This document shows positions 52,255-62,110 of a DNA stretch of 64,000 nucleotides, in pieces (positions within the stretch are counted from its first letter, which is position 1; each line of letters starts with the position of its first letter). Source of the stretch: Arthrobacter sp. NtRootA1. GTDB taxonomy: Bacteria > Actinomycetota > Actinomycetes > Actinomycetales > Micrococcaceae. The position numbers and the translations under genes are program-made. Where the stretch lies: the NCBI RefSeq assembly GCF_019976975.1, contig NZ_AP024630.1, positions 1,736,001 to 1,800,000 of the forward strand, in the 5' to 3' direction. A model generated the notes under the pieces. That model was not told the DNA's origin. It was given only the letters and a program-made list of their open reading frames with translations, and searched no databases.

Positions 52255-53373
52255 ATGACTTCAGATTCCCCCCATGCGTCCAAGCCGTTGTCCGTCGTGC
52301 TTGCAGGCGGTGGCACGGCCGGCCATGTCAGTCCCTTGCTGGCCATCGCGGATGCAATCAAGGAAAAGCGTCCGGAAGCTGCCATCCTGGCTGTCGGCAC
52401 GCCGTCGGGCTTGGAAACCAGGCTTGTCCCGGCGGCCGGATACGAGCTCGCCACTATTGACCGCGTCCCGTTGCCACGAAAACCGTCCCTTGATCTCCTG
52501 AAGCTGCCGGGGCGCTTGCGGGGCGCCGTCAAGCAAGCGGAACGAATCCTTGATGAGGCCCGGGCCGATGTCCTGGTGGGTGTGGGCGGCTACGTCTGCA
52601 CTCCCATGTACCTAGCGGCCCGCAGGCGCGGTACGCCCATCGTGATCCATGAGGCCAACATGAAGGCGGGGCTCGCAAACCGCGTGGGTGCACGGTTCAG
52701 CCGCCATGTTGCCGTGGCGTTTGCCGGTACGCGCCTGCGCGGCGCCCGCCACGTGGGAATGCCGATGCGTCGCGCTATCTCAGGGCTGGACCGCTCTATG
52801 GCCGCGCCTGCTGCCAAGGCTTCGCTGGGCCTCAATCCGGACCGTCCTGCCTTGATCGTGACTGGTGGGTCCTCCGGAGCACTAAGCATCAACCGTTCTG
52901 TCGCTGCTGCCTTGCCCGCGCTGGCAGCTGCGGGGATCCAGACACTGCATATCACCGGTACCGGCAAGGCTGTTCTGGATAACGACGGCGGACTCCTCGC
53001 CGCTGACGGGTACCGGCAGGTGGAGTACGTGGATCGAATGGAGGATGTCTACGCCGCTGCAGACATCCTGCTCGCCCGGGCCGGAGCCGCAACGGTCAGC
53101 GAAGTGGCAGCTGTAGGGGTTCCTGCGGTGTTCGTGCCCTTGCCCATCGGCAATGGTGAGCAAGCCCTTAATGCAGCTGCCCTGGTGGAGGCTGGCGGAG
53201 CGCTGATGGTCCTAGACAAAGAATTCACCCTGGAATGGCTCAAGGAAGAACTCATTCCACTCGTATCGGATCGCGGCAGGCTGGACGAAATGGCCCGCAG
53301 GTCCGAGGCCCTTGGCATCAGAAACGCCGATCAGCGCATGGCTGATCTTGTCTTGGAAGCGGTAGCCGCATGA
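52255..53373 (+). CDS. murG: UDP-GlcNAc transferase MurG (lipid II synthesis)
   Basis: 372 residues. The GT28 fold shows the N-terminal [46 protein letters not shown], the C-terminal UDP-GlcNAc site [12 protein letters not shown], and the [24 protein letters not shown] loop read in two parts. It transfers GlcNAc to lipid I, giving lipid II on the inner membrane face. It overlaps murC by 4 bp. Confidence 0.96.
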   Translation: MTSDSPHASKPLSVVLAGGGTAGHVSPLLAIADAIKEKRPEAAILAVGTPSGLETRLVPAAGYELATIDRVPLPRKPSLDLLKLPGRLRGAVKQAERILDEARADVLVGVGGYVCTPMYLAARRRGTPIVIHEANMKAGLANRVGARFSRHVAVAFAGTRLRGARHVGMPMRRAISGLDRSMAAPAAKASLGLNPDRPALIVTGGSSGALSINRSVAAALPALAAAGIQTLHITGTGKAVLDNDGGLLAADGYRQVEYVDRMEDVYAAADILLARAGAATVSEVAAVGVPAVFVPLPIGNGEQALNAAALVEAGGALMVLDKEFTLEWLKEELIPLVSDRGRLDEMARRSEALGIRNADQRMADLVLEAVAA

Positions 53374-54740
53374 CGCACCCGATTGCACCACTTGAGTCCC
53401 TCGGACGAGTACATTTCATCGGCATCGGCGGGGTGGGAATGTCTGCCATCGCCCGGATCATGGTGGCCCGCGGTGTTCCCGTGAGTGGTACTGACGCCAA
53501 GGACCTTCCGGTCATGCATGACCTGGCTACAGCAGGTGCCCGTATTGCCGTGGGATACGACTCCGGCAATCTGGGGGACGCCCAGACTGTTGTTGCCGGC
53601 TCCGCAATCCGTGCGGACAATCCTGAGTTGTCTGCGGCACGTCAGGCCGGTTTGCCCGTGCTGCATCGTTCCGAGGCACTCGCTGCGACCATGGACGGCC
53701 ACAGAGTGGTCACCATCGCCGGTACGCACGGCAAGTCCACCACCACCTCCATGGTTGCTGTCCTGCTCAAGGAAGCAGGACTGGATCCGTCGTTCGCCAT
53801 TGGCGCCAACGTCCCGGCGCTGGGAGTCAACGCGGCCCACGGATCCTCGGACATCTTCGTGGCTGAAGCGGACGAGTCGGATGGCTCGTTCCTCAACTAC
53901 CGTCCACTGATCGCCGTCGTCACCAATGTGGAAGCGGACCATCTGGACCACTATGGAACCGCTGAAGCTGTTTTCGCCTCGTTCGATAACTTCGCAGCGC
54001 TCCTGCCGCCCCACGGACTCCTCCTGGCATGTGCGGACGACGCGGGCGCCCGCGCGTTGGCGGAGCGGACGGCCGCCAAGGGAACCACGCGTGTGCTGAC
54101 GTACGGGACAGGCGACGACGCCGATATCCGCCTAGGCGACGGCGGGCCGGGTGATGTGTCGGTAGCGGTTGATGGAGCCAGCTATACCTTGAACCTGCAG
54201 GTCCCCGGAAGGCACAACGCGCTGAATGCCGCTGCCGCGTTCGCCGTCGCACTGGAGCTTGGCGTGGCGCCAGTGACGGCGGCTACGGCGCTTGGACACT
54301 TCACTGGCGCGTCCCGGCGCTTTGAACTCAAAGGGCAGGGGAGGGGTGTGCGTGTGTACGACGACTACGCCCATCACCCAACCGAAGTGCGTGCCGCCTT
54401 GTCCGCCGCCCGTTCTGTGGCTGGCGGCAACAAGGTCCACGTTCTCTTCCAACCGCATTTGTTTTCCCGGACCCGGGAATTCGCTGCGGAGTTTGCATCG
54501 GCTCTGGATGCTGCTGACACGGCGCTGGTCCTGGACATCTACCCTGCCCGTGAAGACCCCATCCCCGGCGTCACCAGTTCGTTGATTGCTGACCGGCTCT
54601 CCCAAGGGCGGCTGGTCTCCGGTGACGAAGCTGTGGAAGCTATTGTGGCGGCCGCTGGTGAGGGTGACATAGTGCTGACCGTGGGAGCCGGCGATGTCAC
54701 TGCTTACGGCCCGGTGATTGTGGAGGCGTTGGGTGGCTAG
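53370..54740 (+). CDS. murC: UDP-MurNAc--L-alanine ligase MurC
   Basis: 456 residues. Markers are [17 protein letters not shown], the ATP loop [58 protein letters not shown] and [11 protein letters not shown]. The P-loop has GKS where many MurC proteins have GKT, a conservative change. It adds L-alanine to UDP-MurNAc, the first stem-peptide step, though its gene lies late in the cluster. It overlaps the ftsQ start by 8 bp. Confidence 0.96.
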   Translation: MTHPIAPLESLGRVHFIGIGGVGMSAIARIMVARGVPVSGTDAKDLPVMHDLATAGARIAVGYDSGNLGDAQTVVAGSAIRADNPELSAARQAGLPVLHRSEALAATMDGHRVVTIAGTHGKSTTTSMVAVLLKEAGLDPSFAIGANVPALGVNAAHGSSDIFVAEADESDGSFLNYRPLIAVVTNVEADHLDHYGTAEAVFASFDNFAALLPPHGLLLACADDAGARALAERTAAKGTTRVLTYGTGDDADIRLGDGGPGDVSVAVDGASYTLNLQVPGRHNALNAAAAFAVALELGVAPVTAATALGHFTGASRRFELKGQGRGVRVYDDYAHHPTEVRAALSAARSVAGGNKVHVLFQPHLFSRTREFAAEFASALDAADTALVLDIYPAREDPIPGVTSSLIADRLSQGRLVSGDEAVEAIVAAAGEGDIVLTVGAGDVTAYGPVIVEALGG

Positions 54741-55593
54741 CACCCGCAAGCCAACCTTCAAGCCCGCCGCAGACTCCGGCCGGGAGAATAAGGGCCGTCC
54801 GGCCGGTGGTTCCACGGAAAGCGTCATCACCGCCCAGCGGTCCGTTGAGCCTTCCCCAAAAAACAGCGCGGACAATGTCATTGCCTTTCCGGAGCCGAAG
54901 GGCAAACGCAAGCGCAGGCTCTTGCTGTGGACGCTCTCCATCGTTACGGCTGTCGTCGCGGTGCTCATAGCGGGTGCCATCTATTCGCCCGTGCTCGCGG
55001 TCCGCACCATCACAGTGGACGGCACCAAGCTGCTGACTCCTGAGGACGTGCAGAAGGCCTTGTCAGGAATGGAGGGCAAGCCGCTGCCGCAGGTGAGCGA
55101 GCAGGAAGTCAATGAGCTCCTGAAGCCCCTGGTCCAGGTGCGTTCGGCAACTGTGGAGGCAAGGCCGCCGTCGGAATTGCTGGTGCACGTCAATGAGCGC
55201 GTACCCGTGGCCCTGTTGAAGCAAGGCGATTCATTCGTGATGGTGGATGTAGATGGAGTTCAGCTCGGAGCCACGCAGGATCAGTCAGCGGTGGCGCTGC
55301 CCCTGATCGACGCTGGCGCAGGTGCCACCAACACTGGGTTGTTCAAAGCAATTGCAGCTGTCCTGAACACTTTGCCGGCCGATGTGCTCGCCAGGATGTC
55401 CACCGCATCTGCTGCGTCTCCTGATGCCGTTGAGCTAAAACTGGTGGACGGAAAGACGGTAGTGTGGGGCAATGCCGAGGACAAGGAACTGAAGGCGAAG
55501 GCGCTTGAGGCACTACTGAAGATGCCGCCGGATCCCAAAGTTCCCGTGAACGTCTACGACGTCAGCGTGCCCCGGCATCCATTCACCAAATAA
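54733..55593 (+). CDS. ftsQ: Cell division protein FtsQ (DivIB)
   Basis: 286 residues from a GTG at 54733 with GGAGG 6 nt upstream; a TTG five codons earlier is less well placed. A basic cytoplasmic domain of about 60 residues leads to one membrane segment (LLLWTLSIVTAVVAVLIAGA) and the POTRA domain beginning SPVLAVRTITVDGTKLLTPEDVQ. PPSELLVHVNERVPVALL is the FtsQ beta domain. It recruits FtsB, FtsL, FtsW and FtsI to the septum. ftsA is absent between ftsQ and ftsZ, as normal in actinobacteria. Confidence 0.93.
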   Translation: MASTRKPTFKPAADSGRENKGRPAGGSTESVITAQRSVEPSPKNSADNVIAFPEPKGKRKRRLLLWTLSIVTAVVAVLIAGAIYSPVLAVRTITVDGTKLLTPEDVQKALSGMEGKPLPQVSEQEVNELLKPLVQVRSATVEARPPSELLVHVNERVPVALLKQGDSFVMVDVDGVQLGATQDQSAVALPLIDAGAGATNTGLFKAIAAVLNTLPADVLARMSTASAASPDAVELKLVDGKTVVWGNAEDKELKAKALEALLKMPPDPKVPVNVYDVSVPRHPFTK

Positions 55594-55711
55594 AGAGCAT
55601 TGAGCACGTAACCTGCGGGCCTCGGGGACCTTATTTCGCGACAATCAAGCGACACGCGCAAGCGGTCATTGCATGTCCGAAGCGGAGGAAATACCGTCGC
55701 AGTAGAGTTAC

Positions 55712-55747
55712 TTGACATAACTATAACCTTCAACTAGAGGGTTAAGG
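55712..55747 (+). promoter_or_regulatory. ftsZ promoter region with shared TCAACTAGAGGG box
   Basis: TTGACA (55712-55717) is a perfect -35 hexamer. The box TCAACTAGAGGGTTAAGG (55730-55747) matches the parA upstream box at 17 of 18 positions. It lies within the imperfect inverted repeat ACCTTCAAC-N5-GGTTAAGGT (55726-55748). Its place at or over the -10 region is what a MerR-type activator would use. FtsR, encoded in this window, is the obvious candidate. Confidence 0.5.
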
Positions 55748-55809
55748 TCCAAGGATTCAAGTTGGACTCGATCAGTTTCGCTATAGGACACAAGCAAGGG
55801 GCACGAAAC

Positions 55810-57030
55810 GTGGCAGCACCGCAGAATTACTTGGCCGTCATCAAGGTCGTCGGCATCGGCGGCGGTGGCGTGAACGCAGTCAACCGCATGATCGAGGTCG
55901 GCCTCCGGGGCGTCGAGTTCATTGCCATCAACACTGACGCGCAAGCGCTCCTCATGAGCGACGCCGACGTCAAGCTCGACGTCGGTCGTGAGCTTACGCG
56001 CGGCCTTGGCGCCGGAGCCAACCCCGAGGTCGGCAAGCAGGCCGCTGAAGACCACGCCGATGAGATCGAAGAAGTTCTCCGCGGCGCTGACATGGTCTTC
56101 GTTACGGCCGGCGAAGGTGGTGGCACCGGCACCGGTGGAGCCCCTGTTGTCGCGCGCATCGCCCGCTCCCTGGGTGCGCTGACCATTGGCGTGGTAACCC
56201 GCCCCTTCACTTTCGAGGGCCGCCGTCGTGCTGGCTCCGCCGAAGCCGGTATCGACGCCCTGCGTGATGAAGTCGATACCCTGATCGTCATCCCCAACGA
56301 CCGACTCCTGTCCATCAGCGATCGCAACGTCTCCGTCCTGGACGCTTTCCGCTCAGCTGACCAGGTACTGCTTTCCGGTGTCCAGGGCATTACGGACCTC
56401 ATCACCACCCCGGGCCTCATCAACCTCGACTTCGCCGACGTCAAGTCCGTCATGCAGGGTGCCGGCTCCGCCCTCATGGGTATCGGATCCGCCCGTGGCG
56501 AAGACCGCGCAGTGAAGGCTGCCGAGCTGGCCATCGCCTCGCCCCTCCTGGAGGCCTCCATCGACGGCGCGCATGGCGTGCTGCTCTCCATCCAGGGTGG
56601 TTCAGACCTCGGCCTGTTCGAAATCAACGAGGCAGCCCGCTTGGTGCAGGAAGTGGCGCACCCGGAGGCGAACATCATCTTCGGTGCGGTCATCGACGAC
56701 GCCCTCGGCGACGAAGCCCGTGTCACTGTCATTGCCGCCGGATTCGACGACGTCAAGGCAACCTCACCGTCCATGGACCAGTCGCGTCCCGCGCAGAACC
56801 CCGTGCCTGCCGAGCGTCCTGCTGCGCCAAGCACGGCTCCGTCCAACGCAAACGCGCCGCAGCATGCAACTGCAGGCATCGGCGCCGCAGGGCTGAGCAA
56901 CTGGGGCCAGCAGCGTCCGTCGGCGCTTCCCGCGGACTCAGGCTTCGACGTCGACCTTCCGGCCGTTGTGGAGCCGGACCTGTCGGGCAGCCGCTCGGAT
57001 GACCTCGACGTCCCCGATTTCCTGAAGTAA
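55810..57030 (+). CDS. ftsZ: Cell division protein FtsZ
   Basis: 406 residues from a GTG at 55810, with AAGGGG upstream; an ATG 16 codons earlier is in the promoter leader. GTPase features: [24 protein letters not shown], the tubulin signature [24 protein letters not shown] and [11 protein letters not shown]. The linker is Pro/Ala-rich and the conserved C-terminal peptide is [10 protein letters not shown], which contacts SepF. It polymerises into the Z-ring. A 216-bp gap separates it from ftsQ and holds its promoter. Confidence 0.98.
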   Translation: MAAPQNYLAVIKVVGIGGGGVNAVNRMIEVGLRGVEFIAINTDAQALLMSDADVKLDVGRELTRGLGAGANPEVGKQAAEDHADEIEEVLRGADMVFVTAGEGGGTGTGGAPVVARIARSLGALTIGVVTRPFTFEGRRRAGSAEAGIDALRDEVDTLIVIPNDRLLSISDRNVSVLDAFRSADQVLLSGVQGITDLITTPGLINLDFADVKSVMQGAGSALMGIGSARGEDRAVKAAELAIASPLLEASIDGAHGVLLSIQGGSDLGLFEINEAARLVQEVAHPEANIIFGAVIDDALGDEARVTVIAAGFDDVKATSPSMDQSRPAQNPVPAERPAAPSTAPSNANAPQHATAGIGAAGLSNWGQQRPSALPADSGFDVDLPAVVEPDLSGSRSDDLDVPDFLK

Positions 57031-57054
57031 GCGGGCTTTGAGAGTCGATATCCG

Positions 57055-57765
57055 GTGTTTTGGTGGCGCAATGAAGTACAGCCCGGCGTTTCTGTTGCCT
57101 TCACGGACACAGGCGCCGGGAACCTGGCCCTGCATGTGGGGGACAACCCCGGCGATGTGACCGCGCGTCGTGCCCGGTTGGACGATGCCGCAAACCTGGG
57201 CAATCGTAGCTTTCAGTACATGAACCAGGTTCATGGCAATGAGGTCGCGCTTATTTCGAGCTACGGTCCCGGTCCCACTGCGGATGCAATGGTTTCAACG
57301 CCTTCGGGCAACCAAGCTGCCCAGCCATTGTCCGTCATGGTGGCTGACTGTGTTCCCGTGGTCCTCGTTGGAGATGCAGGCGATCGCGGTCCCATCATCG
57401 CTGTCGCGCACGCAGGACGTCCGGGCGTCGCTTCGGCCGTTGTTCCCGCAACCGTCAACGAGATGCGCACACTCGGTGCCGTGAATATCAGTGCCTGGCT
57501 GGGGCCTTCTATTTGTGGCTCCTGCTATGAGGTTCCCGAGCAGCTTCGCGACGAAGTTGCCGCGGTGGCACCTGCTGCCTGGTCGAGCACGTCGTGGGGA
57601 ACGCCGGCATTGGACCTTCCTGCCGGTGTTCGTGCCCAGCTGGCCGAAGCTGGCGTCATCGTTGAGTACTCCGGGGAATGCACCTTGGAAAATGAGTCCC
57701 TTTTTTCCTACCGGCGGGATTCCCGTACGGGGCGATTCGCAGGTTTGGTGTGGACGCATGACTAG
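57055..57765 (+). CDS. pgeF: Peptidoglycan editing factor PgeF (YfiH/DUF152)
   Basis: 236 residues from a GTG. It contains the multicopper-oxidase-like DUF152 motifs: NQVHGNEVALI, VMVADCVPVVLV, IAVAHAGRPGVASAVV, and LGPSICGSCYEVPEQ, with His and Cys residues for the zinc site. AHAGRPG replaces the usual AHAGWRG, dropping the Trp. YfiH of E. coli corrects mis-incorporated L-Ser in UDP-MurNAc; family members also show purine nucleoside phosphorylase or polyphenol oxidase activity. It is in the usual place after ftsZ and overlaps yggS by 8 bp. Confidence 0.9.
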   Translation: MFWWRNEVQPGVSVAFTDTGAGNLALHVGDNPGDVTARRARLDDAANLGNRSFQYMNQVHGNEVALISSYGPGPTADAMVSTPSGNQAAQPLSVMVADCVPVVLVGDAGDRGPIIAVAHAGRPGVASAVVPATVNEMRTLGAVNISAWLGPSICGSCYEVPEQLRDEVAAVAPAAWSSTSWGTPALDLPAGVRAQLAEAGVIVEYSGECTLENESLFSYRRDSRTGRFAGLVWTHD

Positions 57766-58516
57766 CCTTGGACACGACGACGCCCTGTCCGGCGTTGCAG
57801 CTTCGGACGCCCGCACCACTGAACTCGCCCGGCGGCTTGAGGTTGTTCAGGCACGGATTTCCGCGGCGACGGCTGCGGCGGGACGTGTGGATCTGCCAGG
57901 ACTGATCGTCGTGACCAAGTTCCACCCGGCAGCTGATGTCCGGCGACTGTCTACGCTGGGCGTCCGGGATTTCGGCGAGAACCGGGACCAGGAGGCTGCA
58001 GGCAAAAGCGCCGAACTCGCGGATCTGGACGTCCGCTGGCACTTCATAGGCCAGTTGCAGAGCAAAAAAGCGAAATCAGTGGCTAAATACGCCTACTCGG
58101 TGCAGTCAGTAGATCGTCCCCAGGTGATCGAGGCACTTGAAAAGGCTGTCGCCCGTGAAAAGGACCTCACTGGGCGCCATGACCTTGAGTGCTACATCCA
58201 AGTGAGTTTGGACGACGACGCCGGGGCGCACCGCGGTGGTGCCCGCCCCTCGGAAGTGGAATCCCTGGCGGCAAAGATCGCTTCCTCGCCCGGACTGAAG
58301 CTTGCTGGCGTGATGGCCGTGGCCCCGCTGGGCGCCGATCCTGAAGCGGCCTTTGAACGACTTGCGGTTGTTTCCGCGGAAGTCCGCGCCAATCATCCGG
58401 AGGCTTCAGGGGTATCGGCGGGGATGAGCCAGGACCTTGAGGCGGCTATCAAGTTTGGGGCGACACACCTGAGAATTGGCTCCGATATTCTCGGTTCGCG
58501 TCCGGCCGTGGGGTAG
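57758..58516 (+). CDS. YggS-family PLP homeostasis protein
   Basis: 252 residues from the ATG at 57758, overlapping pgeF. The pyridoxal phosphate lysine is in LIVVTKFHPAADVRRL, followed by VRDFGENRDQEAAGKSAEL, WHFIGQLQSKKAKSV and LKLAGVMAVAPLG. GMSQDLEAAIKFGATHLRIG is the phosphate-binding segment. It has an alanine-racemase-like barrel but no catalytic activity is known; it controls free PLP levels. It is conserved between pgeF and sepF. Confidence 0.94.
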   Translation: MTSLGHDDALSGVAASDARTTELARRLEVVQARISAATAAAGRVDLPGLIVVTKFHPAADVRRLSTLGVRDFGENRDQEAAGKSAELADLDVRWHFIGQLQSKKAKSVAKYAYSVQSVDRPQVIEALEKAVAREKDLTGRHDLECYIQVSLDDDAGAHRGGARPSEVESLAAKIASSPGLKLAGVMAVAPLGADPEAAFERLAVVSAEVRANHPEASGVSAGMSQDLEAAIKFGATHLRIGSDILGSRPAVG

Positions 58517-58524
58517 CGTCAAAG

Positions 58525-58553
58525 TATTGGAATGACGGGCCGGGGTTCCAATA
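58525..58553 (+). other. Hairpin between yggS and sepF
   Basis: TATTGGAA pairs with TTCCAATA around a GC-rich 13-nt loop, 8 bp after yggS. No T run follows, so it is probably a partial terminator or a processing site before sepF. Confidence 0.4.
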
Positions 58554-58601
58554 TGTCAAGTCATGGCGGCCCGCCTACTGCAGAAACGATAGGAGTGCAC
58601 C

Positions 58602-59135
58602 ATGGCTGGCGCTCTGCGCAAGACAATGATCTATCTTGGGCTCGCCGACGGCGATGAACACTACGAATCTGAGCAGGCCGTCGCGCACCACGACGAAGAA
58701 CGCCCCCAGGCACAGGACCGGGAAGAGCGCCGAGCGCCTGCACCCGTCCGGGAAGTTGTCCGTGAAATGCCCACTGTTGACGCCGAAGAGGAATACCGCG
58801 CACCCGTGACACCCATTAAGCGTGCGGCGTCGAGCCGCGAAGATGCCTCGGGCTTGAGGCAGATCACCACAGTTCATCCGCGTTCTTACAACGACGCCAA
58901 GATCATTGGCGAGAGCTTCCGGGATGGCATTCCCGTGATCATGAACGTTACCGACATGGGCGAGGCAGATGCCAAGCGTCTGGTGGACTTCTCGGCCGGG
59001 TTGGTCTTTGGCCTCCATGGCAGCATCGAGAGGGTAACCAATAAGGTCTTCCTGTTGTCGCCGTCGTATGTTGAAGTCATCGGGGACGACAAGAAGGCCA
59101 GCGAAACGCAGGCCAGCTTCTTCAACCAGAGCTAA
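58602..59135 (+). CDS. sepF: Cell division protein SepF
   Basis: 177 residues with GATAGGAG upstream. The N-terminus [16 protein letters not shown] is the membrane-binding amphipathic helix. After an acidic linker of about 65 residues comes the SepF core: [54 protein letters not shown] and [12 protein letters not shown]. It anchors FtsZ to the membrane in actinobacteria that lack FtsA. FtsZ and DivIVA are its neighbours here. Confidence 0.95.
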   Translation: MAGALRKTMIYLGLADGDEHYESEQAVAHHDEERPQAQDREERRAPAPVREVVREMPTVDAEEEYRAPVTPIKRAASSREDASGLRQITTVHPRSYNDAKIIGESFRDGIPVIMNVTDMGEADAKRLVDFSAGLVFGLHGSIERVTNKVFLLSPSYVEVIGDDKKASETQASFFNQS

Positions 59136-59151
59136 GAACCATCGCTACGAG

Positions 59152-59181
59152 GATGCCAGGCGGGTCAACCTGCCTGGCATC
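59152..59181 (+). terminator. Hairpin after sepF
   Basis: GATGCCAGGC pairs with GCCTGGCATC around a 10-nt loop, 16 bp past the sepF stop. There is no T run, so termination is probably incomplete. Confidence 0.5.
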
Positions 59182-59267
59182 TGTGTTGCAATAGTAAGGA
59201 CCGATCGGCTTTTTAAGAGCAGGGACTGATCGGCATTCCGGAACAAGTGGGAGATCTGAGCTAACTC

Positions 59268-59555
59268 GTGGGCATTGTTTTCGGCCTTATCTATATTGTG
59301 TTGTTGCTGTTTTTCATTGCCCTTATCATCAGGCTGATCTTCGAATGGGTCCAGATGTTCGCCCGACAATGGCGGCCCCGCGGTGTGGCGTTGGTAACAG
59401 CCCATGTTGTCTACTCTGTGACGGACCCGCCCCTGAGGAGGCTTCGCAGGTTGATACCGCCACTGCAACTGGGTGGAATCTCCTTGGACCTGGGCTTCCT
59501 GATCCTGATTATCGCCGTGAGTATTGCCATGGCGGTGAGCAGCGGCCTGGCGTAG
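59268..59555 (+). CDS. YggT-family membrane protein
   Basis: 95 residues from a GTG. Two hydrophobic segments (IVFGLIYIVLLLFFIALIIR and ISLDLGFLILIIAVSIAMAV) flank the family motif VYSVTDPPLRRLRRLIPPLQ. Family members sit between sepF and divIVA in most actinobacteria and are linked to membrane or division functions of unclear mechanism. No ribosome-binding site of the usual type is seen. Confidence 0.92.
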   Translation: MGIVFGLIYIVLLLFFIALIIRLIFEWVQMFARQWRPRGVALVTAHVVYSVTDPPLRRLRRLIPPLQLGGISLDLGFLILIIAVSIAMAVSSGLA

Positions 59556-59616
59556 CTGCGCGGTGAGGCTGTACCGCGGAACCGGGGGGCTCGTGAGGGT
59601 CCGAAGGCCGCAAATT

Positions 59617-59648
59617 CTCCAATTCAACACGATGGTGTTGAATTGGAG
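59617..59648. other. 14-bp perfect hairpin upstream of divIVA
   Basis: CTCCAATTCAACAC pairs exactly with GTGTTGAATTGGAG around GATG. It is 61 bp after yggT and 78 bp before divIVA. It lacks a T run, so it could be a weak terminator, an operator palindrome or a 5-prime RNA stabiliser. Confidence 0.5.
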
Positions 59649-59726
59649 GAACCAGATGATATTTAGGTACCGTAGTTTTGAACGGCCGGAAGGCCTACTG
59701 ACTAACTAGACCAACGAGGTGACCAG

Positions 59727-60422
59727 ATGGCTTTGACGCCAGAAGACGTTGTCAACAAGCGCTTTCAGCCGACCAAGTTCCGCGAAGGCTACGACCAGGA
59801 CGAGGTAGATGACTTCCTCGACGAGATCGTGGTTGAACTGCGCCGCCTGAACCAGGAGAACGACGAACTTCGTAAGAAGCTCGGCGAAGCTGGCTCGGCT
59901 GTGCCCGCGGCAACTGCTGCGGCTCCGGTCGTCGAGAAGGTTCCGGCTCCGGCCAAGGTGGACAAGGAAGCCGAGGCCAAGGCGGAAGCCGAAGCGAAGG
60001 CTGCTGAGGCTGCCAAGAAGAAGGAAGCCGAGCAGGCCGCTGCGGCTGCCGCCGCCAAGGCACCGGCCCCCAGCAATGGTGTTACGCCTACCGCTGAGTC
60101 CGCTGCAGGCCTGCTGGCCATGGCGCAGCAGATGCACGACAAACACGTTGCCGACGGTGCACAGCAGAAGGAAAAGATTATCGCCGAGGCGCAGATCGAG
60201 GCTTCCAGCCTAGTCAACGACGCCCAGGAGAAGTCCCGTAAGATCCTTGGCGCCCTTGAGCAGCAGCGTTCGGTCCTGGAGCGCAAGGTTGAGCAGCTCC
60301 GTGGCTTCGAACGTGACTACCGCTCACGCCTGAAGGCATACATCGAGGGCCAGCTGCGCGACCTCGACGCCCGTGGTTCCGTCGCTGCCCCCGAGGTCGG
60401 CGAAGCAACCGCTGACGTTTAG
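59727..60422 (+). CDS. divIVA: DivIVA/Wag31 polar growth and division protein
   Basis: 231 residues with GAGGTGA upstream. The conserved N-terminal domain is LTPEDVVNKRFQPTKFREGY with DQDEVDDFLDEIVVELRRL. A long Ala/Glu/Lys-rich coiled coil follows, with a central spacer, and a second coiled region (EKIIAEAQIEASSLVNDAQEKSRKI in part). It forms a scaffold at curved membranes and directs wall growth and septation. Mycobacterial Wag31 is phosphorylated by PknA/B; the PASTA kinase here could act similarly, which is inference. Confidence 0.95.
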   Translation: MALTPEDVVNKRFQPTKFREGYDQDEVDDFLDEIVVELRRLNQENDELRKKLGEAGSAVPAATAAAPVVEKVPAPAKVDKEAEAKAEAEAKAAEAAKKKEAEQAAAAAAAKAPAPSNGVTPTAESAAGLLAMAQQMHDKHVADGAQQKEKIIAEAQIEASSLVNDAQEKSRKILGALEQQRSVLERKVEQLRGFERDYRSRLKAYIEGQLRDLDARGSVAAPEVGEATADV

Positions 60423-60433
60423 CAAGTATTCTG

Positions 60434-60471
60434 AAAGCCGGTGGCTGGGGACTCCTCCGCCACCGGCTTTT
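60434..60471 (+). terminator. Terminator after divIVA
   Basis: AAAGCCGGTGG pairs with CCACCGGCTTT around a 15-nt loop and is followed by a T. It marks the end of the dcw cluster. Confidence 0.75.
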
Positions 60472-60521
60472 GCTGTTAACACCCTGCCAGCAGCCCGCAA
60501 CGCTCCACGAACGAAAGCATT

Positions 60522-61121
60522 ATGACCGACGACCTCACCGACGACGCATCGCTGCCGGAACTTCCCGTCCGGAAATGGCGTCCTGCAATGCTGTGGCTCT
60601 TTGCCGGCTTTGCAGTTTTTGCCTATGCCTTTGATCAGCTCACCAAGCTCTGGGTGACCAGCACCATGACAGAAGGTGAGCGCATTCCAGTGCTGCCACC
60701 ACTGCTGCACTGGTACTACATCCGGAATTCAGGGGCGGCTTTTTCCATTGGTGAGAACGTCACTTGGATCTTCACGATCGTCATGGCCGGGGTGTCCGTT
60801 GCCATCCTTTTCCAGTTGCGGCGACTCGGCTCCGCTTGGTGGGCATTGTCGCTGGGGTTGCTGCTCGGCGGTGCATTGGGCAACCTGACCGACCGCTTGT
60901 TCCGTGAACCGTCCTTCGCCATGGGCCATGTAGTGGATTTCATCCAGGTACCGAACTTTGCGATCTTCAACATCGCCGACTCAGCTGTGGTGTCCGGCGT
61001 TGTCATCATTTGCCTGCTGACCCTGCGTGGGGTGGGCATGGATGGCACCCGGCAAGTGGCAGCACCGAAGAAACCAGCCAAGCCGGCTCCGGGCTCCAGC
61101 GAGGAGATCGTCGGTGAGTGA
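60522..61121 (+). CDS. lspA: Lipoprotein signal peptidase (signal peptidase II)
   Basis: 199 residues. After a hydrophilic N-terminus of about 25 residues come four membrane segments. The conserved boxes are [33 protein letters not shown] with the first catalytic Asp, and [20 protein letters not shown] with the second. It removes signal peptides of prolipoproteins, such as the lipoprotein at 37973-38542. The stop overlaps the rluD GTG by 8 bp. Confidence 0.95.
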   Translation: MTDDLTDDASLPELPVRKWRPAMLWLFAGFAVFAYAFDQLTKLWVTSTMTEGERIPVLPPLLHWYYIRNSGAAFSIGENVTWIFTIVMAGVSVAILFQLRRLGSAWWALSLGLLLGGALGNLTDRLFREPSFAMGHVVDFIQVPNFAIFNIADSAVVSGVVIICLLTLRGVGMDGTRQVAAPKKPAKPAPGSSEEIVGE

Positions 61122-62040
61122 GCCGGTTGTGGTGCCTGAGGAGCTTGCAGGTGCGCGCGCTGACGCCGGGCTTGCACGGTTGCTCGACATTTCCCGTTCG
61201 GCTGCGGCGCTGCTTATTGCCGAAGGCAACGTCACCAGCGGCGGTACGGCCCTCGGCAAGTCAGCAAAGCTCGTTGCGGGCGCGGTGTTGGACGTCACGG
61301 TTCCCGAGCGGCCGGATCCCCTGGAAGTCGTGGAGGAAGTTGTGGAAGGCCTGAAGATCCTGCTGGACGACGAGGAATTCGTTGTCATCGATAAACCAGT
61401 GGGAGTGGCGGCGCATCCATCGCCTGGTTGGGTGGGACCCACGGTGGTCGGCGGCCTCGCTGGAGCCGGCTACCGGATCTCGACGTCGGGAGCACCCGAG
61501 CGTGCGGGCATCGTCCACAGGCTCGACGTCGGCACTTCCGGCGTGATGGTTGTGGCGAAGACGGAGCATGCCTACACGGTCCTGAAAAGGGCGTTCAAGG
61601 AGCGCACGGTGGACAAGGTCTACCACGCGGTTGTCCAAGGACTTCCGGATCCGCTTGAGGGCACTATTGATGCCCCGATCGGCCGCCACCCTGGCCACGA
61701 CTGGCGCTTTGCGGTTATCGAAGATGGCCGGCCCTCAGTGACCCACTACGAAGTCCTGGAAGCCTTTGGTAAAGCTACGTTGGTTGAGGTGCACCTGGAA
61801 ACGGGCCGGACGCACCAGATCAGGGTCCACTTCTCTGCGTTGCGGCATCCTTGCGCAGGCGATCTCACCTACGGTGCTGATCCCCGCCTCGCGGCAAACC
61901 TGGGACTGACCCGGCAGTGGCTTCATGCACGGCAACTGGGCTTCACGCACCCGCGGACCGGCGAGTGGGTGGAAGTCACCAGCGACTACCCAGCGGACCT
62001 TCAGTACGCGTTGGACCTGCTGGCCACGGGCTCAGCCTAG
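61114..62040 (+). CDS. rluD: RluD-family 23S rRNA pseudouridine synthase
   Basis: 308 residues from a GTG at 61114 that overlaps lspA; the longer open frame lies inside lspA. An N-terminal S4 domain ([19 protein letters not shown]) is followed by the catalytic domain with [18 protein letters not shown] and the active-site Asp in [19 protein letters not shown], then [14 protein letters not shown]. It makes pseudouridines in helix 69 of 23S rRNA in E. coli. The lspA-rluD pair is widely conserved. Confidence 0.93.
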   Translation: MSEPVVVPEELAGARADAGLARLLDISRSAAALLIAEGNVTSGGTALGKSAKLVAGAVLDVTVPERPDPLEVVEEVVEGLKILLDDEEFVVIDKPVGVAAHPSPGWVGPTVVGGLAGAGYRISTSGAPERAGIVHRLDVGTSGVMVVAKTEHAYTVLKRAFKERTVDKVYHAVVQGLPDPLEGTIDAPIGRHPGHDWRFAVIEDGRPSVTHYEVLEAFGKATLVEVHLETGRTHQIRVHFSALRHPCAGDLTYGADPRLAANLGLTRQWLHARQLGFTHPRTGEWVEVTSDYPADLQYALDLLATGSA

Positions 62041-62098
62041 GCCATCCTTCCGGGCCGGCCCGGTCCAAGGGTTCCGCATTTTGTCAGGGGCGGGACGG

Positions 62099-62104
62099 TA
62101 GACT
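62099..62104 (+). promoter_or_regulatory. -10 box for a leaderless dnaE transcript (TAGACT)
   Basis: TAGACT ends 6 nt before the GTG at 62111, the second of two adjacent in-frame GTG codons. No ribosome-binding site is seen, in agreement with a leaderless start. Confidence 0.45.
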
Positions 62105-62110
62105 GTCGTG

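Noticed and set aside
55827..57203. 458-codon open frame antisense to ftsZ
   Set aside because: It covers ftsZ exactly in opposite orientation, is Ser/Arg/Pro-rich without domains, and has no ribosome-binding site.
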